NCBI GenBank assembly: GCA_020636405.1
Contig: JACJXW010000008.1
Span: 1 to 64,000 of the forward strand
From: Lewinellaceae bacterium
GTDB lineage: Bacteria > Bacteroidota > Bacteroidia > Chitinophagales > Saprospiraceae
Length of the DNA: 64,000 nucleotides
Reading direction: 5' to 3'
Shown piece by piece: positions 49,921 through 58,556 of the stretch (its first letter is position 1; every line of letters begins with the position of its first letter). The translations under genes were made by a program, and so were the position numbers. The notes beneath the pieces were generated by a model that worked only from the letters and a program-made list of their open reading frames with translations, was not told the DNA's origin and did no database searches.

Positions 49921-50644
49921 GGCTGAAGAGGTCGTTGACCCCGGGCGTACGCGCTACGTTGAAGCCTTCGGCAAATTCGAAGCCGGCATCTCTGCCGTAG
50001 GCGCGCCCTTTGGCCAACAGGAAATCAATAAAATCCTTGCCTGAGATGGGAGAGCTCATTTCCGCTTCATATTCTTCAGCATCGGGGACAAATACCTGAG
50101 AGCGGAAGGCTTGCACGAGCTCGATCTTTTTTTCTATAAAGGGGGTAATATCCACCACAAAATCGGGTTTGAGGTTGCGGTCCTGGATGTAGTGGTAGAT
50201 GGCGCGGGGACGCCAGCGGTCGTGCGGGGCGCCGTCTTCTCCGGCAGTCGGTATTCTTACCAGGCCTGAGTAAAAGCAGGCATCGGCAATGAGCTTTGCG
50301 GCGCGCCCGTGGTCGGGGTGGCGGTCCGATAAAGCATTGGCAAGAATGATCTCAGGCTGGTGTTCGCGGATCACTTCGACGATCTTGATAATATTTTCCC
50401 GGTTATAGGCGAAAAACCCGTCGTCCATACCGAGGTTCTTGCGGAAAGCCGCTCCCATCAGGCTGGCCGCGGCTGCAGCTTCTTCCAGCCGGATGGCTGC
50501 CGAGCCCCGGGTACCTAGTTCTCCCTGTGTCAGGTCGAGCAGGCCTACAGATTGGCCCTGGGCAATGTGGCGAAGCAGGGTGCCGCTGCAACTCAGCTCG
50601 ATGTCATCGGGATGGACCCCGATGGCGAGGATATCTACTTTCAT
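49913..50644 (-). CDS. bshB1: bacillithiol biosynthesis deacetylase BshB1
   Basis: A 243-residue LmbE-type zinc deacetylase. The metal motif is H11-P-D-D14, joined by the second site near SDRHPDHGRAAKL and a late His in the DITPFI region. It removes acetate from GlcNAc-malate to give glucosaminyl-malate, the second step of bacillithiol synthesis. bshA and bshC are not in this window. The ATG at 50644 is the family start. It lies 23 bases after the membrane protein gene at 50668-51165 on the same strand. Confidence 0.92.
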   Translation of the reverse strand: MKVDILAIGVHPDDIELSCSGTLLRHIAQGQSVGLLDLTQGELGTRGSAAIRLEEAAAAASLMGAAFRKNLGMDDGFFAYNRENIIKIVEVIREHQPEIILANALSDRHPDHGRAAKLIADACFYSGLVRIPTAGEDGAPHDRWRPRAIYHYIQDRNLKPDFVVDITPFIEKKIELVQAFRSQVFVPDAEEYEAEMSSPISGKDFIDFLLAKGRAYGRDAGFEFAEGFNVARTPGVNDLFSLI

Positions 50645-50667
50645 GTCGGTGGTGTTTCAGGCTTGGA

Positions 50668-51165
50668 TTAGGCAAATCGGACGAGCTTGGGTTGTTTGGC
50701 GGCCTGCTGGTTAAGGGCAAAGGCCTGCTGGTATACATTGCCAACGAGGTCGACATAGGACAGCTCGATGATGAAGTCACTATTGATTTTCTGGTTGCCG
50801 GCGGCTTCCAGCAGGATGCGGTAGGACTCACCGGCCTGTAGCTCATGGCCGGCGACGGCGTTTTTCACTACAATGTCCTTTCTGCCTTTGATGGACAGTT
50901 GGCTCAGGCGTGCGGGCTGGCCGTTGTTCAGGACCTTAAAATAGGCATCCCGTCCCAGGGGAGAGATCTGGAACGTATCGAGCTTCAGGGCAGGGGCTAC
51001 CAGGCGGGCCTTGCGCTTCTTACGGCGTTTGCCGGCGGAGAGGCTGGCGACCAGGATGAGGATCAGGGCTATACCGCCGCCGATGATGCCCCACTGCAGA
51101 GGGCTCAGGGATTGAGTGAATTCGTTGATGGTGGAGAGTAGTTCCTCCGTGTTAATTTGTTCCAT
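50668..51165 (-). CDS. single-pass membrane protein of unknown function
   Basis: A 165-residue protein with one membrane helix (about residues 24-44), a basic stretch directly after it (GKRRKKRKAR) and a soluble beta-rich part of about 110 residues. I recognise no family. The orientation rule places the soluble part in the cytoplasm. It is probably cotranscribed with bshB1. CAAAGTTA at 51183-51190 on the minus strand reads TAACTTTG, a TAnnTTTG-type -7 element 18 bases before the ATG. Confidence 0.55.
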   Translation of the reverse strand: MEQINTEELLSTINEFTQSLSPLQWGIIGGGIALILILVASLSAGKRRKKRKARLVAPALKLDTFQISPLGRDAYFKVLNNGQPARLSQLSIKGRKDIVVKNAVAGHELQAGESYRILLEAAGNQKINSDFIIELSYVDLVGNVYQQAFALNQQAAKQPKLVRFA

Positions 51166-51338
51166 GTTGCTATCTCTTGCTCCAAAGTTACTCTAAAGCA
51201 GAGTTTCTTAATTTAACGCACCAATTGTTAAAAGTTACATCTTTTCGGGGCATAAAGGTAAAGTAATTATGGAAAGGAGCCCAGAACTAAGGCGTTAATC
51301 AGCTGTTTTCAATGAGGAAACCAACGCATACAACCAAT

Positions 51339-51935
51339 ATGTTCACCGGAATTATCGAAGCTATGGGTACCGTCAGGCGTATCCAGAAAGAGGGTGGCAA
51401 TGTTCACTTCACTATGGAAAGCCCCATTTCGGGGGAGCTCAAAGTCGACCAGAGCGTCGCACACAACGGGGTTTGCCTGACGGTCGTAGCCCTTGAGCCC
51501 CAGGCACACACCGTGACCGCCATCGAAGAGACCCTGAATCGGTCCAACCTGGGAACCCTGAAGGAGGGCAGCCTGATCAACCTGGAGCGGGCTATGAAAG
51601 CCGACAGCCGCCTTGACGGCCACATGGTGCAGGGGCATGTCGACGCTACAGCCACCTGCATTGCTGTCGATGAACGGGACGGCAGCTGGTATTACCGCTT
51701 CCGGTACCTGCCCACCGAAGAACACCTGCTGGTGGATAAGGGCTCTGTGACGGTCAACGGTGTGAGCCTGACCGTAGTGGAGCCGGTGGAGGATGTCTTC
51801 TCGGTAGCTATTATTCCCTATACTTACGAACACACAAATTTTAAGAACATCCGGCCAGGGGATACGGCCAACCTGGAATTCGACATCATTGGGAAATACA
51901 TTGCCCGATATGCGAAGTTGTACAGCGGGAGGTAA
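51339..51935 (+). CDS. ribE: riboflavin synthase, alpha subunit
   Basis: A 198-residue enzyme made of two similar lumazine-binding barrels, each about 90 residues. MFTGIIEAMGTV is the strictly conserved start, for which the ATG at 51339 is chosen over 51312. The second half has DATATCIAVDER and GSVTVNGVSLTVVEP. It joins two 6,7-dimethyl-8-ribityllumazine molecules to riboflavin plus pyrimidinedione, as a trimer. There is no FMN riboswitch in the 173 bases upstream. The other rib genes are not close. Confidence 0.94.
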   Translation: MFTGIIEAMGTVRRIQKEGGNVHFTMESPISGELKVDQSVAHNGVCLTVVALEPQAHTVTAIEETLNRSNLGTLKEGSLINLERAMKADSRLDGHMVQGHVDATATCIAVDERDGSWYYRFRYLPTEEHLLVDKGSVTVNGVSLTVVEPVEDVFSVAIIPYTYEHTNFKNIRPGDTANLEFDIIGKYIARYAKLYSGR

Positions 51936-51979
51936 AGGTTGGTATAGGCCCCAAATGTATTTCTGAAAAACAACCAACC

Positions 51980-53674
51980 CTAAACCCCTTCCTCTATCAT
52001 TCGAAGCGCCTGGCGGGCGTAGAAGCGCGTTTCAAAATCCTCATCGTCAATAGCTGTTTTCAGGGCATCGATCGCTTCTGGTGGCTTTTGTTGAAGGATC
52101 AGGAATACAGCCTCCCTTCGAAGGGCAACGTGCTCGTCTTCCAGGGCCCAGATGAGGAAAGGGGCCGAACGTTGGGGGGCTATTTTGTTCAGGGCCTGCA
52201 AGGCCGAACGCCGGGCGTACCATACTTCGTCTTCCAACCCCTTAACCAGGGCCTCCCAGGCTTCAGGAGACCCGGTGTTTCCCAGAGCCATATGGATCGA
52301 ATGCCGAAGGCCTGGGTTGGGGCTATCAGCCAGTGCGTTCAATAGTGGCGCTACAGCCTTTTCAGAACCGATCTGCCCCAAAGCTTCGGCTGCCGCTTTA
52401 CTGGGACGTAGTTCGGTGTCCTGTAACAAAATGCTTAGGGGAGCGGCCGCTTGCTCGGCTTTCAATTGTCCCAGAGCGTAGGCGGCAAACTCGCGCACAT
52501 CGGGGTTAGTATCTTCCAACAGGCCGATCAAGGCAGAAGCTGCAGGCTGCCCGATGGCTCTAAGGCGTTCAAAATGCAGGTAGAGCTGCCGGCGATCCTG
52601 AGGTTTTTTAATTTCCAAAATTAAAGAATCAATGGCGGCCGGATGATGGGCGAAGTATTCCTGGACGGCCATCGGTTGGGTTTTCTGGGGAGTAAAATCC
52701 ACCCACAGAAATGATGGCAATACCAACAAGGCCGTGTAGAGTAAAACTACCCTGATGGCTTCTCCCGGCTTTTCCGGATAACCTTTACCAATAGCGAGCA
52801 GCATTGGGAATTTGATGATTCTTCCCAGCCAGGTGGGAACAGGAAAGAGGAAGGGCGCTTTTTGACGGTAGAGCATGTAGGCCTCCTCATTTTCCTCCTG
52901 CATTTTTATCTCTTCCATAAAACAGATGCCGATGATGATCATGGTGGCTAACAACCAGGGTAGGCTGGATGGAATAGACCATGACTTTTTCATATCGTTG
53001 ATACCCGCTGAGAAGAGCATCAGGCCATAGCTCCAGATGATCCATCCCAGGTACTGTGGATGGCGGGAGAACGTGTAGATCCATTTGGTGGCTACTTTCT
53101 CTTTACCGGAGCGGGTTTTAAACCAGACAAATACGCCCCAGACAAAGAAGAAAGAGCCGGCTGCCATATAGGCATAGGTTAAGAACGGGTGGGCCTGCCG
53201 GCCGAACAAGCCAAAGAACCATAGCAATGCTTTGTGGGGCAGGTAAATGACATCTCCCAACTGCAATAAGGAAATATTGACATCGGAAAAGGGTAACCAG
53301 AGGACCCGAAGCATACCCAGGCCTGCCAGGAAGAACATGCTCAGAGCGAACTGGCCAAATACGGGCAGGAAAAGAACAAAGGCGCCGGCCCAGGCAACCC
53401 CACTCTTCCTGGTAGCAAAGCCAATGGCGATCAGGAGAAGTACCAGAGCCAGGCTACCATAGCCGATCCATCGCAAATGAAGGGCGGAAATGTAAAGGTC
53501 CGTTTTGTAGGCGGCAAATTCATCCGTCCCCTGGTCGAAACCGGGAAAGCTAACTTTTTCCTGCAAAACCGAATCCAGCAAGGCAGGAAATTCTATAAAG
53601 GCAAACATCAAAGCAACGGAAAAGATAAGCGCGGTAAGAAACAGCAGCAGTTCTTTGGTTTTTGGATTTCCCAT
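51980..53674 (-). CDS. ICMT-like membrane protein fused to HEAT repeats
   Basis: From the ATG at 53674 it has 564 residues (a further in-frame start is at 53725). The first 330 residues hold about eight membrane helices and an isoprenylcysteine methyltransferase-like segment: TFSRHPQYLGWIIWSYGL (the R-H-P-x-Y-x-G motif of the SAM-binding C-terminal region) and EENEEAYMLYRQKAPF. Residues about 385-564 form five to six HEAT/PBS-lyase repeats (VREFAAYALGQLKAEQAAAP, etc.). This combination suggests methylation of a lipid or prenyl-like group, with HEAT repeats for docking to a protein (inference). It is divergent from crtD. Confidence 0.75.
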   Translation of the reverse strand: MGNPKTKELLLFLTALIFSVALMFAFIEFPALLDSVLQEKVSFPGFDQGTDEFAAYKTDLYISALHLRWIGYGSLALVLLLIAIGFATRKSGVAWAGAFVLFLPVFGQFALSMFFLAGLGMLRVLWLPFSDVNISLLQLGDVIYLPHKALLWFFGLFGRQAHPFLTYAYMAAGSFFFVWGVFVWFKTRSGKEKVATKWIYTFSRHPQYLGWIIWSYGLMLFSAGINDMKKSWSIPSSLPWLLATMIIIGICFMEEIKMQEENEEAYMLYRQKAPFLFPVPTWLGRIIKFPMLLAIGKGYPEKPGEAIRVVLLYTALLVLPSFLWVDFTPQKTQPMAVQEYFAHHPAAIDSLILEIKKPQDRRQLYLHFERLRAIGQPAASALIGLLEDTNPDVREFAAYALGQLKAEQAAAPLSILLQDTELRPSKAAAEALGQIGSEKAVAPLLNALADSPNPGLRHSIHMALGNTGSPEAWEALVKGLEDEVWYARRSALQALNKIAPQRSAPFLIWALEDEHVALRREAVFLILQQKPPEAIDALKTAIDDEDFETRFYARQALRMIEEGV

Positions 53675-53823
53675 GAGCGGAATATTGGAGAGGCTGTTTC
53701 CGGGCCTTTCTATTACATAGAACATCTCAACAGGAAAAAAGTAGTTGGAGTTGGATCGTTTTCGCGTGGATCGGAGAACAACAATTTCCCGGTTCGATTT
53801 GTTAGGCTGCGAAAAATACCCCT

Positions 53824-55287
53824 TTGAAAATAGGAATCATTGGAGCGGGAGTAGCCGGATTGGCTTCGGCGGTGCGCATGGCAAGCCGCGGGCACGAGGT
53901 ACACGTCTTTGAGTCCAACAGCTATCCCGGTGGCAAGCTTTCAGAATTTGAATTGCAGGGTTACCGGTTCGATGCCGGCCCATCGCTGTTTACCATGCCT
54001 CAATATGTCGATGACCTGTACCGGGCAGCCGGGGAAAACCCTGCTCACCATTTTGAGTACGAACGCCTGCCGGTCGTCTGCCACTATTTCTGGGAAGACG
54101 GCACGAACCTGCTGGCCTATGCCGAAAAAGGCCGCTTTGCCGAAGAAGTGGAAGATAAACTGGGCGTTCCGCCCGAGCGCTTGCACCTTGCTCTGGCAGA
54201 CAGTCAGCGGAAATACGAGCTCACCGGCAGGATCTTCCTGGAAAAATCGCTGCATCGCTTGGATACCTGGCTGAACGGGCGTGTTCTGCGCGCCATGCTG
54301 GCCATTCCCGGCCTGGACCTCTTTACCAATATGAACGCCGTCAACCGGCGACACCTCAAGGAACCCCGGCTGGTGCAACTCTTCAACCGCTTCGCCACCT
54401 ACAATGGCTCCAATCCATACAAGGCGCCGGGCCTGTTGAGTATCATTCCCCATTTTGAACATCATATCGGCGCCTTTTTCCCCCGGGGGGGGATGTACAA
54501 CATCACCAAAAGCATATACGATCTGGCCGTGCGCAAAGGAGTAACCTTCCATTTCAATACCCCTGTTCAGGAGATCATCGTACGGGAGGGTAGGGCGGAG
54601 GCCCTGCGGCTGGACGAGAGGGAAGAACCTTTTGAGCGCATCATCAGCAATATGGATGTCTTCTTCACCTACCGGAAGTTGCTGCCCCGGGAGCGCCATC
54701 CGGAGCGCACCCTGCGCCAGCAGAAATCTACCTCCGCTCTGATCTTTTACTGGGGCATCCGCCGGCAATTTCCGGAACTCGGCCTGCACAACATCTTCTT
54801 CAGCGAAGACTACCGTACCGAGTTCCGCCATCTGGAAGAGGGGAAACTCTTTGACGACCCGACGGTATACATCAATATCACCCAGAAGTGTGAACCCGGC
54901 GACGCACCGGAGGGCTGTGAAAACTGGTTTACCATGATCAATGCGCCCTACGATTCGGGGCAGGACTGGGATTCGCTTATTCGGCAATCCCGGAAGCAGA
55001 TACTGGACAAGCTCAGCCGTATGCTGCAAGTGGATATCGAACCCCTGATCGAGTGCGAGGAGGTCCTCGAACCCCGTACGATTGAAAGCAAAACAGCCTC
55101 ACACCTCGGCGCCCTGTACGGTACGAGCTCCAATAACCGCATGGCGGCCTTCCTGCGGCACCCCAATTTCTCCAGCCGGATCAAAGGGCTGTATTTCTGT
55201 GGCGGCAGCGTGCATCCGGGCGGAGGGATCCCACTGGCCTTGCTGTCGGCTAAGATTGTGGATGAGGTAATGCAGGCAGAGTCCTGA
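53824..55287 (+). CDS. crtD: carotenoid 3,4-desaturase CrtD (phytoene desaturase family)
   Basis: A 487-residue FAD-dependent desaturase. The dinucleotide-binding motif IGAGVAGLASAVRMASRGHEV is at residues 6-26, and HPGGGIPLALLSAKI near the end is the CrtI-type C-terminal flavin motif. In Bacteroidota, CrtD oxidises 1'-hydroxy-carotenoids at C3',4' and stands next to cruF and crtZ, as here. It would work after CruF to yield saproxanthin/myxol-type pigments. The start is a TTG at 53824; no closer ATG fits the motif. It is the first gene of the carotenoid group, 211 bases before cruF. Confidence 0.85.
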   Translation: MKIGIIGAGVAGLASAVRMASRGHEVHVFESNSYPGGKLSEFELQGYRFDAGPSLFTMPQYVDDLYRAAGENPAHHFEYERLPVVCHYFWEDGTNLLAYAEKGRFAEEVEDKLGVPPERLHLALADSQRKYELTGRIFLEKSLHRLDTWLNGRVLRAMLAIPGLDLFTNMNAVNRRHLKEPRLVQLFNRFATYNGSNPYKAPGLLSIIPHFEHHIGAFFPRGGMYNITKSIYDLAVRKGVTFHFNTPVQEIIVREGRAEALRLDEREEPFERIISNMDVFFTYRKLLPRERHPERTLRQQKSTSALIFYWGIRRQFPELGLHNIFFSEDYRTEFRHLEEGKLFDDPTVYINITQKCEPGDAPEGCENWFTMINAPYDSGQDWDSLIRQSRKQILDKLSRMLQVDIEPLIECEEVLEPRTIESKTASHLGALYGTSSNNRMAAFLRHPNFSSRIKGLYFCGGSVHPGGGIPLALLSAKIVDEVMQAES

Positions 55288-55340
55288 GGAAGGGATAGGG
55301 CGCAACTGGTGAGGCAATAAGGATAGAACAGGGGCGAACC

Positions 55341-55444
55341 GTTACTTTTGTAATGATTATAAAAGTAATGATAATAAATATAACGATTACAAAAGTAATC
55401 ATTACTTTAATAACGATTATTTTTGTAATCATGATTTTTATAAC
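55341..55444. repeat. 30-bp tandem array of AT-rich dyads in the crtD-cruF gap
   Basis: Three contiguous 30-base units start at 55351, 55381 and 55411, with a partial one before (55341-55350, GTTACTTTTG) and TAAC after. Each has the form TAACGATTAxxxxxGTAATCAT plus a variable AT tail; the core GATTACAAAAGTAATC is a perfect dyad in unit 2. A period of 30 bases is close to three helical turns, so the dyads lie on the same face. It may be an operator array for cruF-crtZ or a plain minisatellite. Confidence 0.65.
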
Positions 55445-55498
55445 TTCAACCGAGAGCTATGCCCGGTTTAAACCGAATGTCATTTATTACAATAATCA

Positions 55499-56194
55499 AT
55501 GCGCAGTAATCCCATAGTGAGACCCTCGATGTTCCAGGAAGAAAATCTGTCTCTTTTCAACCTGCCACAGGCACGGCTGGCCGTTCTGGTGCTGGCCGTT
55601 CTTTACGCAGTGGGTATTGTTGGCATCCTCCTGCCTATCCATGAGGATTTCATTTTGCTGACTCCGTTCAACCTGCTGGTATCCCTGGCTTTGGTATTGT
55701 GGATGCATCCCCGGTGGGACGGGCATACCTTGGCCTTTTTATTCATTGCCTATTTTGTAGGATTTGGGGCGGAGCTCTTTGGGGTACAGACCGGTATCCT
55801 GTTCGGCGAATATACTTATGGCGAGGTGTTAGGCCCCCGCATATGGGGAACCCCCCTCATGATCGGCGTCAACTGGGTGATGCTGGGATACAGTGCGGGC
55901 GTTATCGCCAACCACCTGATGGGGCAGGCCCATTGGCTGTTACGCGGGCTTTTTGCCGCCCTGCTCATGGTAGCGCTTGATGTGCTTATCGAACCAGTGG
56001 CGATCCGTTACGGATTCTGGTCATGGGAGGGCGATGTCGTACCGCTGCGCAATTACCTGGGCTGGTTTCTGGTCGCTTTTCCATTGCAAAGCCTGTTCGC
56101 TTTCTGGCTGGCTGAAGTCCGCAACAAAGTGGCCATCGCTTTGTTTATACTCCAAATATTGTTCTTCCTGATCCTTGGAATAACACTAATGTAA
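55499..56194 (+). CDS. cruF: carotenoid 1',2'-hydratase CruF
   Basis: A 231-residue membrane protein of the carotenoid biosynthesis protein (DUF422/CruF) family, with about six helices. Family landmarks are VGFGAELFGVQTGILFGEYTYG near 85-105, GTPLMIGVNWVMLGY and DVLIEPVAIRYGFWSWEG, holding the conserved acids and His-free polar core. CruF adds water to the open (psi) end of gamma-carotene to give the 1'-hydroxy group. It is 14 bases before crtZ, hence cotranscribed; the ATG at 55499 is used, while 55529 is also possible. Confidence 0.88.
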   Translation: MRSNPIVRPSMFQEENLSLFNLPQARLAVLVLAVLYAVGIVGILLPIHEDFILLTPFNLLVSLALVLWMHPRWDGHTLAFLFIAYFVGFGAELFGVQTGILFGEYTYGEVLGPRIWGTPLMIGVNWVMLGYSAGVIANHLMGQAHWLLRGLFAALLMVALDVLIEPVAIRYGFWSWEGDVVPLRNYLGWFLVAFPLQSLFAFWLAEVRNKVAIALFILQILFFLILGITLM

Positions 56195-56207
56195 AACTGA
56201 ATCAACA

Positions 56208-56681
56208 ATGAATATTTTGCTCTATACCGGCATTACGCTGGCCGCAGTGGTCGCTATGGAATTCATGGCCTGGTTCACCCACAAGTACGTTATGCATGGC
56301 TTTCTGTGGTCCTGGCATGAAGACCATCACCAACCCCACCACCACAAAGACGGATTTTTTGAAAAGAACGACCTCTTCTTTCTCGTTTTTGCTGTTCCCA
56401 GCGCCCTTTCGTATATCGTAGGCTTGTCTACGCCTCATTTCTGGCTGCTCTTTGTCGGCATTGGTATTTCCATCTATGGCATGATCTACTTCCTCATCCA
56501 CGACGTGTACATCCACCAGCGGTTCAAGTGGTTCCGACAGTTGGACAGCACCTATTCCCGGGCAATTTTACGGGCCCACGGCGCCCACCATGCCAAGCGC
56601 ACCAAGGAGGACGGGGAGTCCTTCGGCCTGCTGGTCGTCCATCCCAAATACTTCAAGAGCAGGAGAGAATGGGCGAAGTAG
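56208..56681 (+). CDS. crtZ: beta-carotene hydroxylase CrtZ
   Basis: A 157-residue diiron membrane enzyme of the fatty acid hydroxylase superfamily. Histidine boxes: HKYVMH near 25, HEDHHQPHHH near 37, HDVYIHQRF near 98 and HGAHHAKR near 124. It hydroxylates C3 of the beta-ionone ring at one end of the monocyclic carotenoid. With crtD and cruF the set yields saproxanthin or zeaxanthin-like xanthophylls. It follows cruF by 14 bases. Confidence 0.92.
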   Translation: MNILLYTGITLAAVVAMEFMAWFTHKYVMHGFLWSWHEDHHQPHHHKDGFFEKNDLFFLVFAVPSALSYIVGLSTPHFWLLFVGIGISIYGMIYFLIHDVYIHQRFKWFRQLDSTYSRAILRAHGAHHAKRTKEDGESFGLLVVHPKYFKSRREWAK

Positions 56682-56693
56682 GGGGATTTGAGG

Positions 56694-56780
56694 GTTCGGG
56701 GATTCGTGGATTCGTGGATTCGTGGATTCGGGGATTCGGGATTCGTTGATTCGGGATTCGTGGATTCGTTGATTCGGGGA
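56694..56780. repeat. minisatellite of GGATTCGT units
   Basis: Ten or so units of 8-9 bases (GGATTCGTG, GATTCGGG, GATTCGTT) stand in tandem after crtZ. They lie in the gene-free stretch 56682-56993 (312 bases), which also holds the hairpin at 56895-56938. Confidence 0.65.
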
Positions 56781-56894
56781 TCCGATCGGGGTGGGCCCTT
56801 GAGCAGCCCTTTCAAGGGGGGGAACTGAAGCGCAAAACTGAAACCCTCCATACACTTTCCCAAAAAGTTGGTATTTTTACAGATGTAGAAGTAA

Positions 56895-56938
56895 GTGCAC
56901 TCCGGAAAGTCCTTCCAAAGGACTGAATAAACGGAGTG
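56895..56938 (+). promoter_or_regulatory. nested hairpin upstream of the gene at 56994
   Basis: CACTCCG (56898-56904) pairs with CGGAGTG (56932-56938), enclosing AGTCCTT/AAGGACT (56908-56914 with 56918-56924) around a CCA loop. The transcript of the downstream gene would carry this structure, but it could also end the crtZ transcript. There is no T-run. Confidence 0.4.
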
Positions 56939-56993
56939 GTGCATGAAGGAAGGAATAGATGGCGATGTCACTATTTGAAAACCACTACCGGCT

Positions 56994-57539
56994 TTGGAAA
57001 ACAAATTCTTAGAAAAGGTATCACAGGCATGGAGTACGGAGCTACCGTACAATGAGACAATGGACGACTACCTGGACCAACTCTTGCCCAGTATGCGTGC
57101 CATTGGGGAGGACCTCAGGGAGGACCATTTTTATCTCAACAAAGGGTGGTTGGAATTCCGGGATGATGAAAAATTTCACGACACCGTCCTGCACTTTTTC
57201 AATGAAGGCGGCGAGTATCTGAAGTCTGTCAATGGCGATGTCTCCAGTGGAGAGTGGCGCTATCTGGAACGTTCCAATAAGATGATGGTCGAAGATGAGC
57301 TGTTCGACCTTGCCTACCTGGATGCGGAGTTTTTCATTCTGGCCAAGCACGGTGACCAAAAGCGTTTGAAGAAGCGGAAGTATTTCGTGATGGTCTTTGA
57401 GCCGGTGGGGCGAAAGCTGGAGTGGCGCAACGTTGTCGAAAAGCTGTACAGCAAATACAGAGGCAGCAACAACTTCTACTATTTCCTGGCCTTTATGATC
57501 GTTCTGATCGTTCTTCTGGTCGTTATCCTTTCTCAGTAA
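56994..57539 (+). CDS. C-terminal tail-anchored membrane protein, unknown
   Basis: A 181-residue protein. The first 155 residues are charged and mixed helix/strand with no family I know (WLEFRDDEKFHDTVLHFFNE is a typical stretch); residues 160-179 are one membrane helix (FLAFMIVLIVLLVVILS), so it is tail-anchored with the soluble part in the cytoplasm. The frame is open only from 56979; the start is a TTG at 56994, otherwise the ATG at 57060. It is convergent with sucD. Confidence 0.6.
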   Translation: MENKFLEKVSQAWSTELPYNETMDDYLDQLLPSMRAIGEDLREDHFYLNKGWLEFRDDEKFHDTVLHFFNEGGEYLKSVNGDVSSGEWRYLERSNKMMVEDELFDLAYLDAEFFILAKHGDQKRLKKRKYFVMVFEPVGRKLEWRNVVEKLYSKYRGSNNFYYFLAFMIVLIVLLVVILSQ

Positions 57540-57598
57540 AGCAGAAGCGGCATTCGCGGATGGGTGCCCCAATACCCGCGAATGCCGAACCCGGGAGC

Positions 57599-58471
57599 CT
57601 ATCTCCCCAGAGCCTTGCGCATGGTCTCTCCGATCTCCGCCGGAGACTTGACAACGTGCAGGCCGCACTCTTCCATGATTTTCATCTTGGCAGCTGCCGT
57701 ATCGTCTTTGCCACCAATGATGGCGCCGGCGTGGCCCATTTTCCGGCCCTTGGGCGCCGTTTGGCCGGCAATGAAACCGACGACGGGTTTGGTGCCGTGT
57801 TCTTTGATGTAGTAGGCGGCTTCGGCTTCCATTCCTCCGCCGATCTCACCGATCATGATGATACCTTCCGTTTCGGGGTCGTTCATGAGCAGTTCAACTG
57901 CTTCTTTGGTGGTTGTGCCCACGATCGGGTCACCACCGATACCAATGCAGGTCGATTGGCCCATACCCGCCTTGGTTACCTGGTCGACAGCTTCGTAGGT
58001 CAGCGTGCCGGAGCGGGAAACGATCCCGATACTGCCCTTTTTGTGGATGAAGCCGGGCATGATGCCACATTTGGCTTCACCGGGTGTGATGACGCCCGGG
58101 CAGTTGGGGCCTACCAGGTGCGTATCGTACCGTTCCAGATAAGCCTTTACCTTAACCATATCCTGTACCGGAATGCCTTCGGTGATGCAGATGATGACCT
58201 TGATGCCCGCTTCGGCCGCTTCCATAATGGCGTCGGCAGCAAAGGCCGGCGGTACAAAGATCACGGAAGTATCGGCTCCTGCCTGGTTTACAGCGTCCGC
58301 AACGGTGTTGAAAACGGGGCAGCCGAGATGCTCCTGTCCGCCTTTGCCCGGCGTTACACCTCCTACCACATTCGTTCCATACTCTATCATTTGCTCAGCG
58401 TGGAAAGTACCTTCTTTACCGGTAAATCCCTGGACGATCACTCTGGAGTCCTTATTGACGAGAACTGACAT
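57599..58471 (-). CDS. sucD: succinate-CoA ligase, ADP-forming, alpha subunit
   Basis: A 290-residue SucD. The CoA-binding Rossmann domain begins with VIVQGFTGKEGTFHAEQM, and the phosphohistidine is in GRKMGHAGAIIGG near residue 246. It makes or uses succinyl-CoA in the TCA cycle with SucC, which is not in this window. It is the last gene of a minus-strand series carA-eno-divIC-sucD, 85 bases after divIC. The lysine/glycine-rich end is of normal length. Confidence 0.96.
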   Translation of the reverse strand: MSVLVNKDSRVIVQGFTGKEGTFHAEQMIEYGTNVVGGVTPGKGGQEHLGCPVFNTVADAVNQAGADTSVIFVPPAFAADAIMEAAEAGIKVIICITEGIPVQDMVKVKAYLERYDTHLVGPNCPGVITPGEAKCGIMPGFIHKKGSIGIVSRSGTLTYEAVDQVTKAGMGQSTCIGIGGDPIVGTTTKEAVELLMNDPETEGIIMIGEIGGGMEAEAAYYIKEHGTKPVVGFIAGQTAPKGRKMGHAGAIIGGKDDTAAAKMKIMEECGLHVVKSPAEIGETMRKALGR

Positions 58472-58556
58472 ATTTATTTTTTTATCCTGTTAATTAGTTT
58501 TTCGCATTTGTGTATTCGCGGGAGGCAAACGGTAATTGCATAACCAATACCCCCTC

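Noticed and set aside
51166..51338. FMN riboswitch upstream of riboflavin synthase.
   Set aside because: None of the conserved RFN blocks (such as AGGGYC or the GGTGAAATTCC-like core) is present.
55351..55440. Possible CRISPR array (30-base period).
   Set aside because: The units follow each other without spacers and no cas gene is in the window, so it is a tandem repeat.
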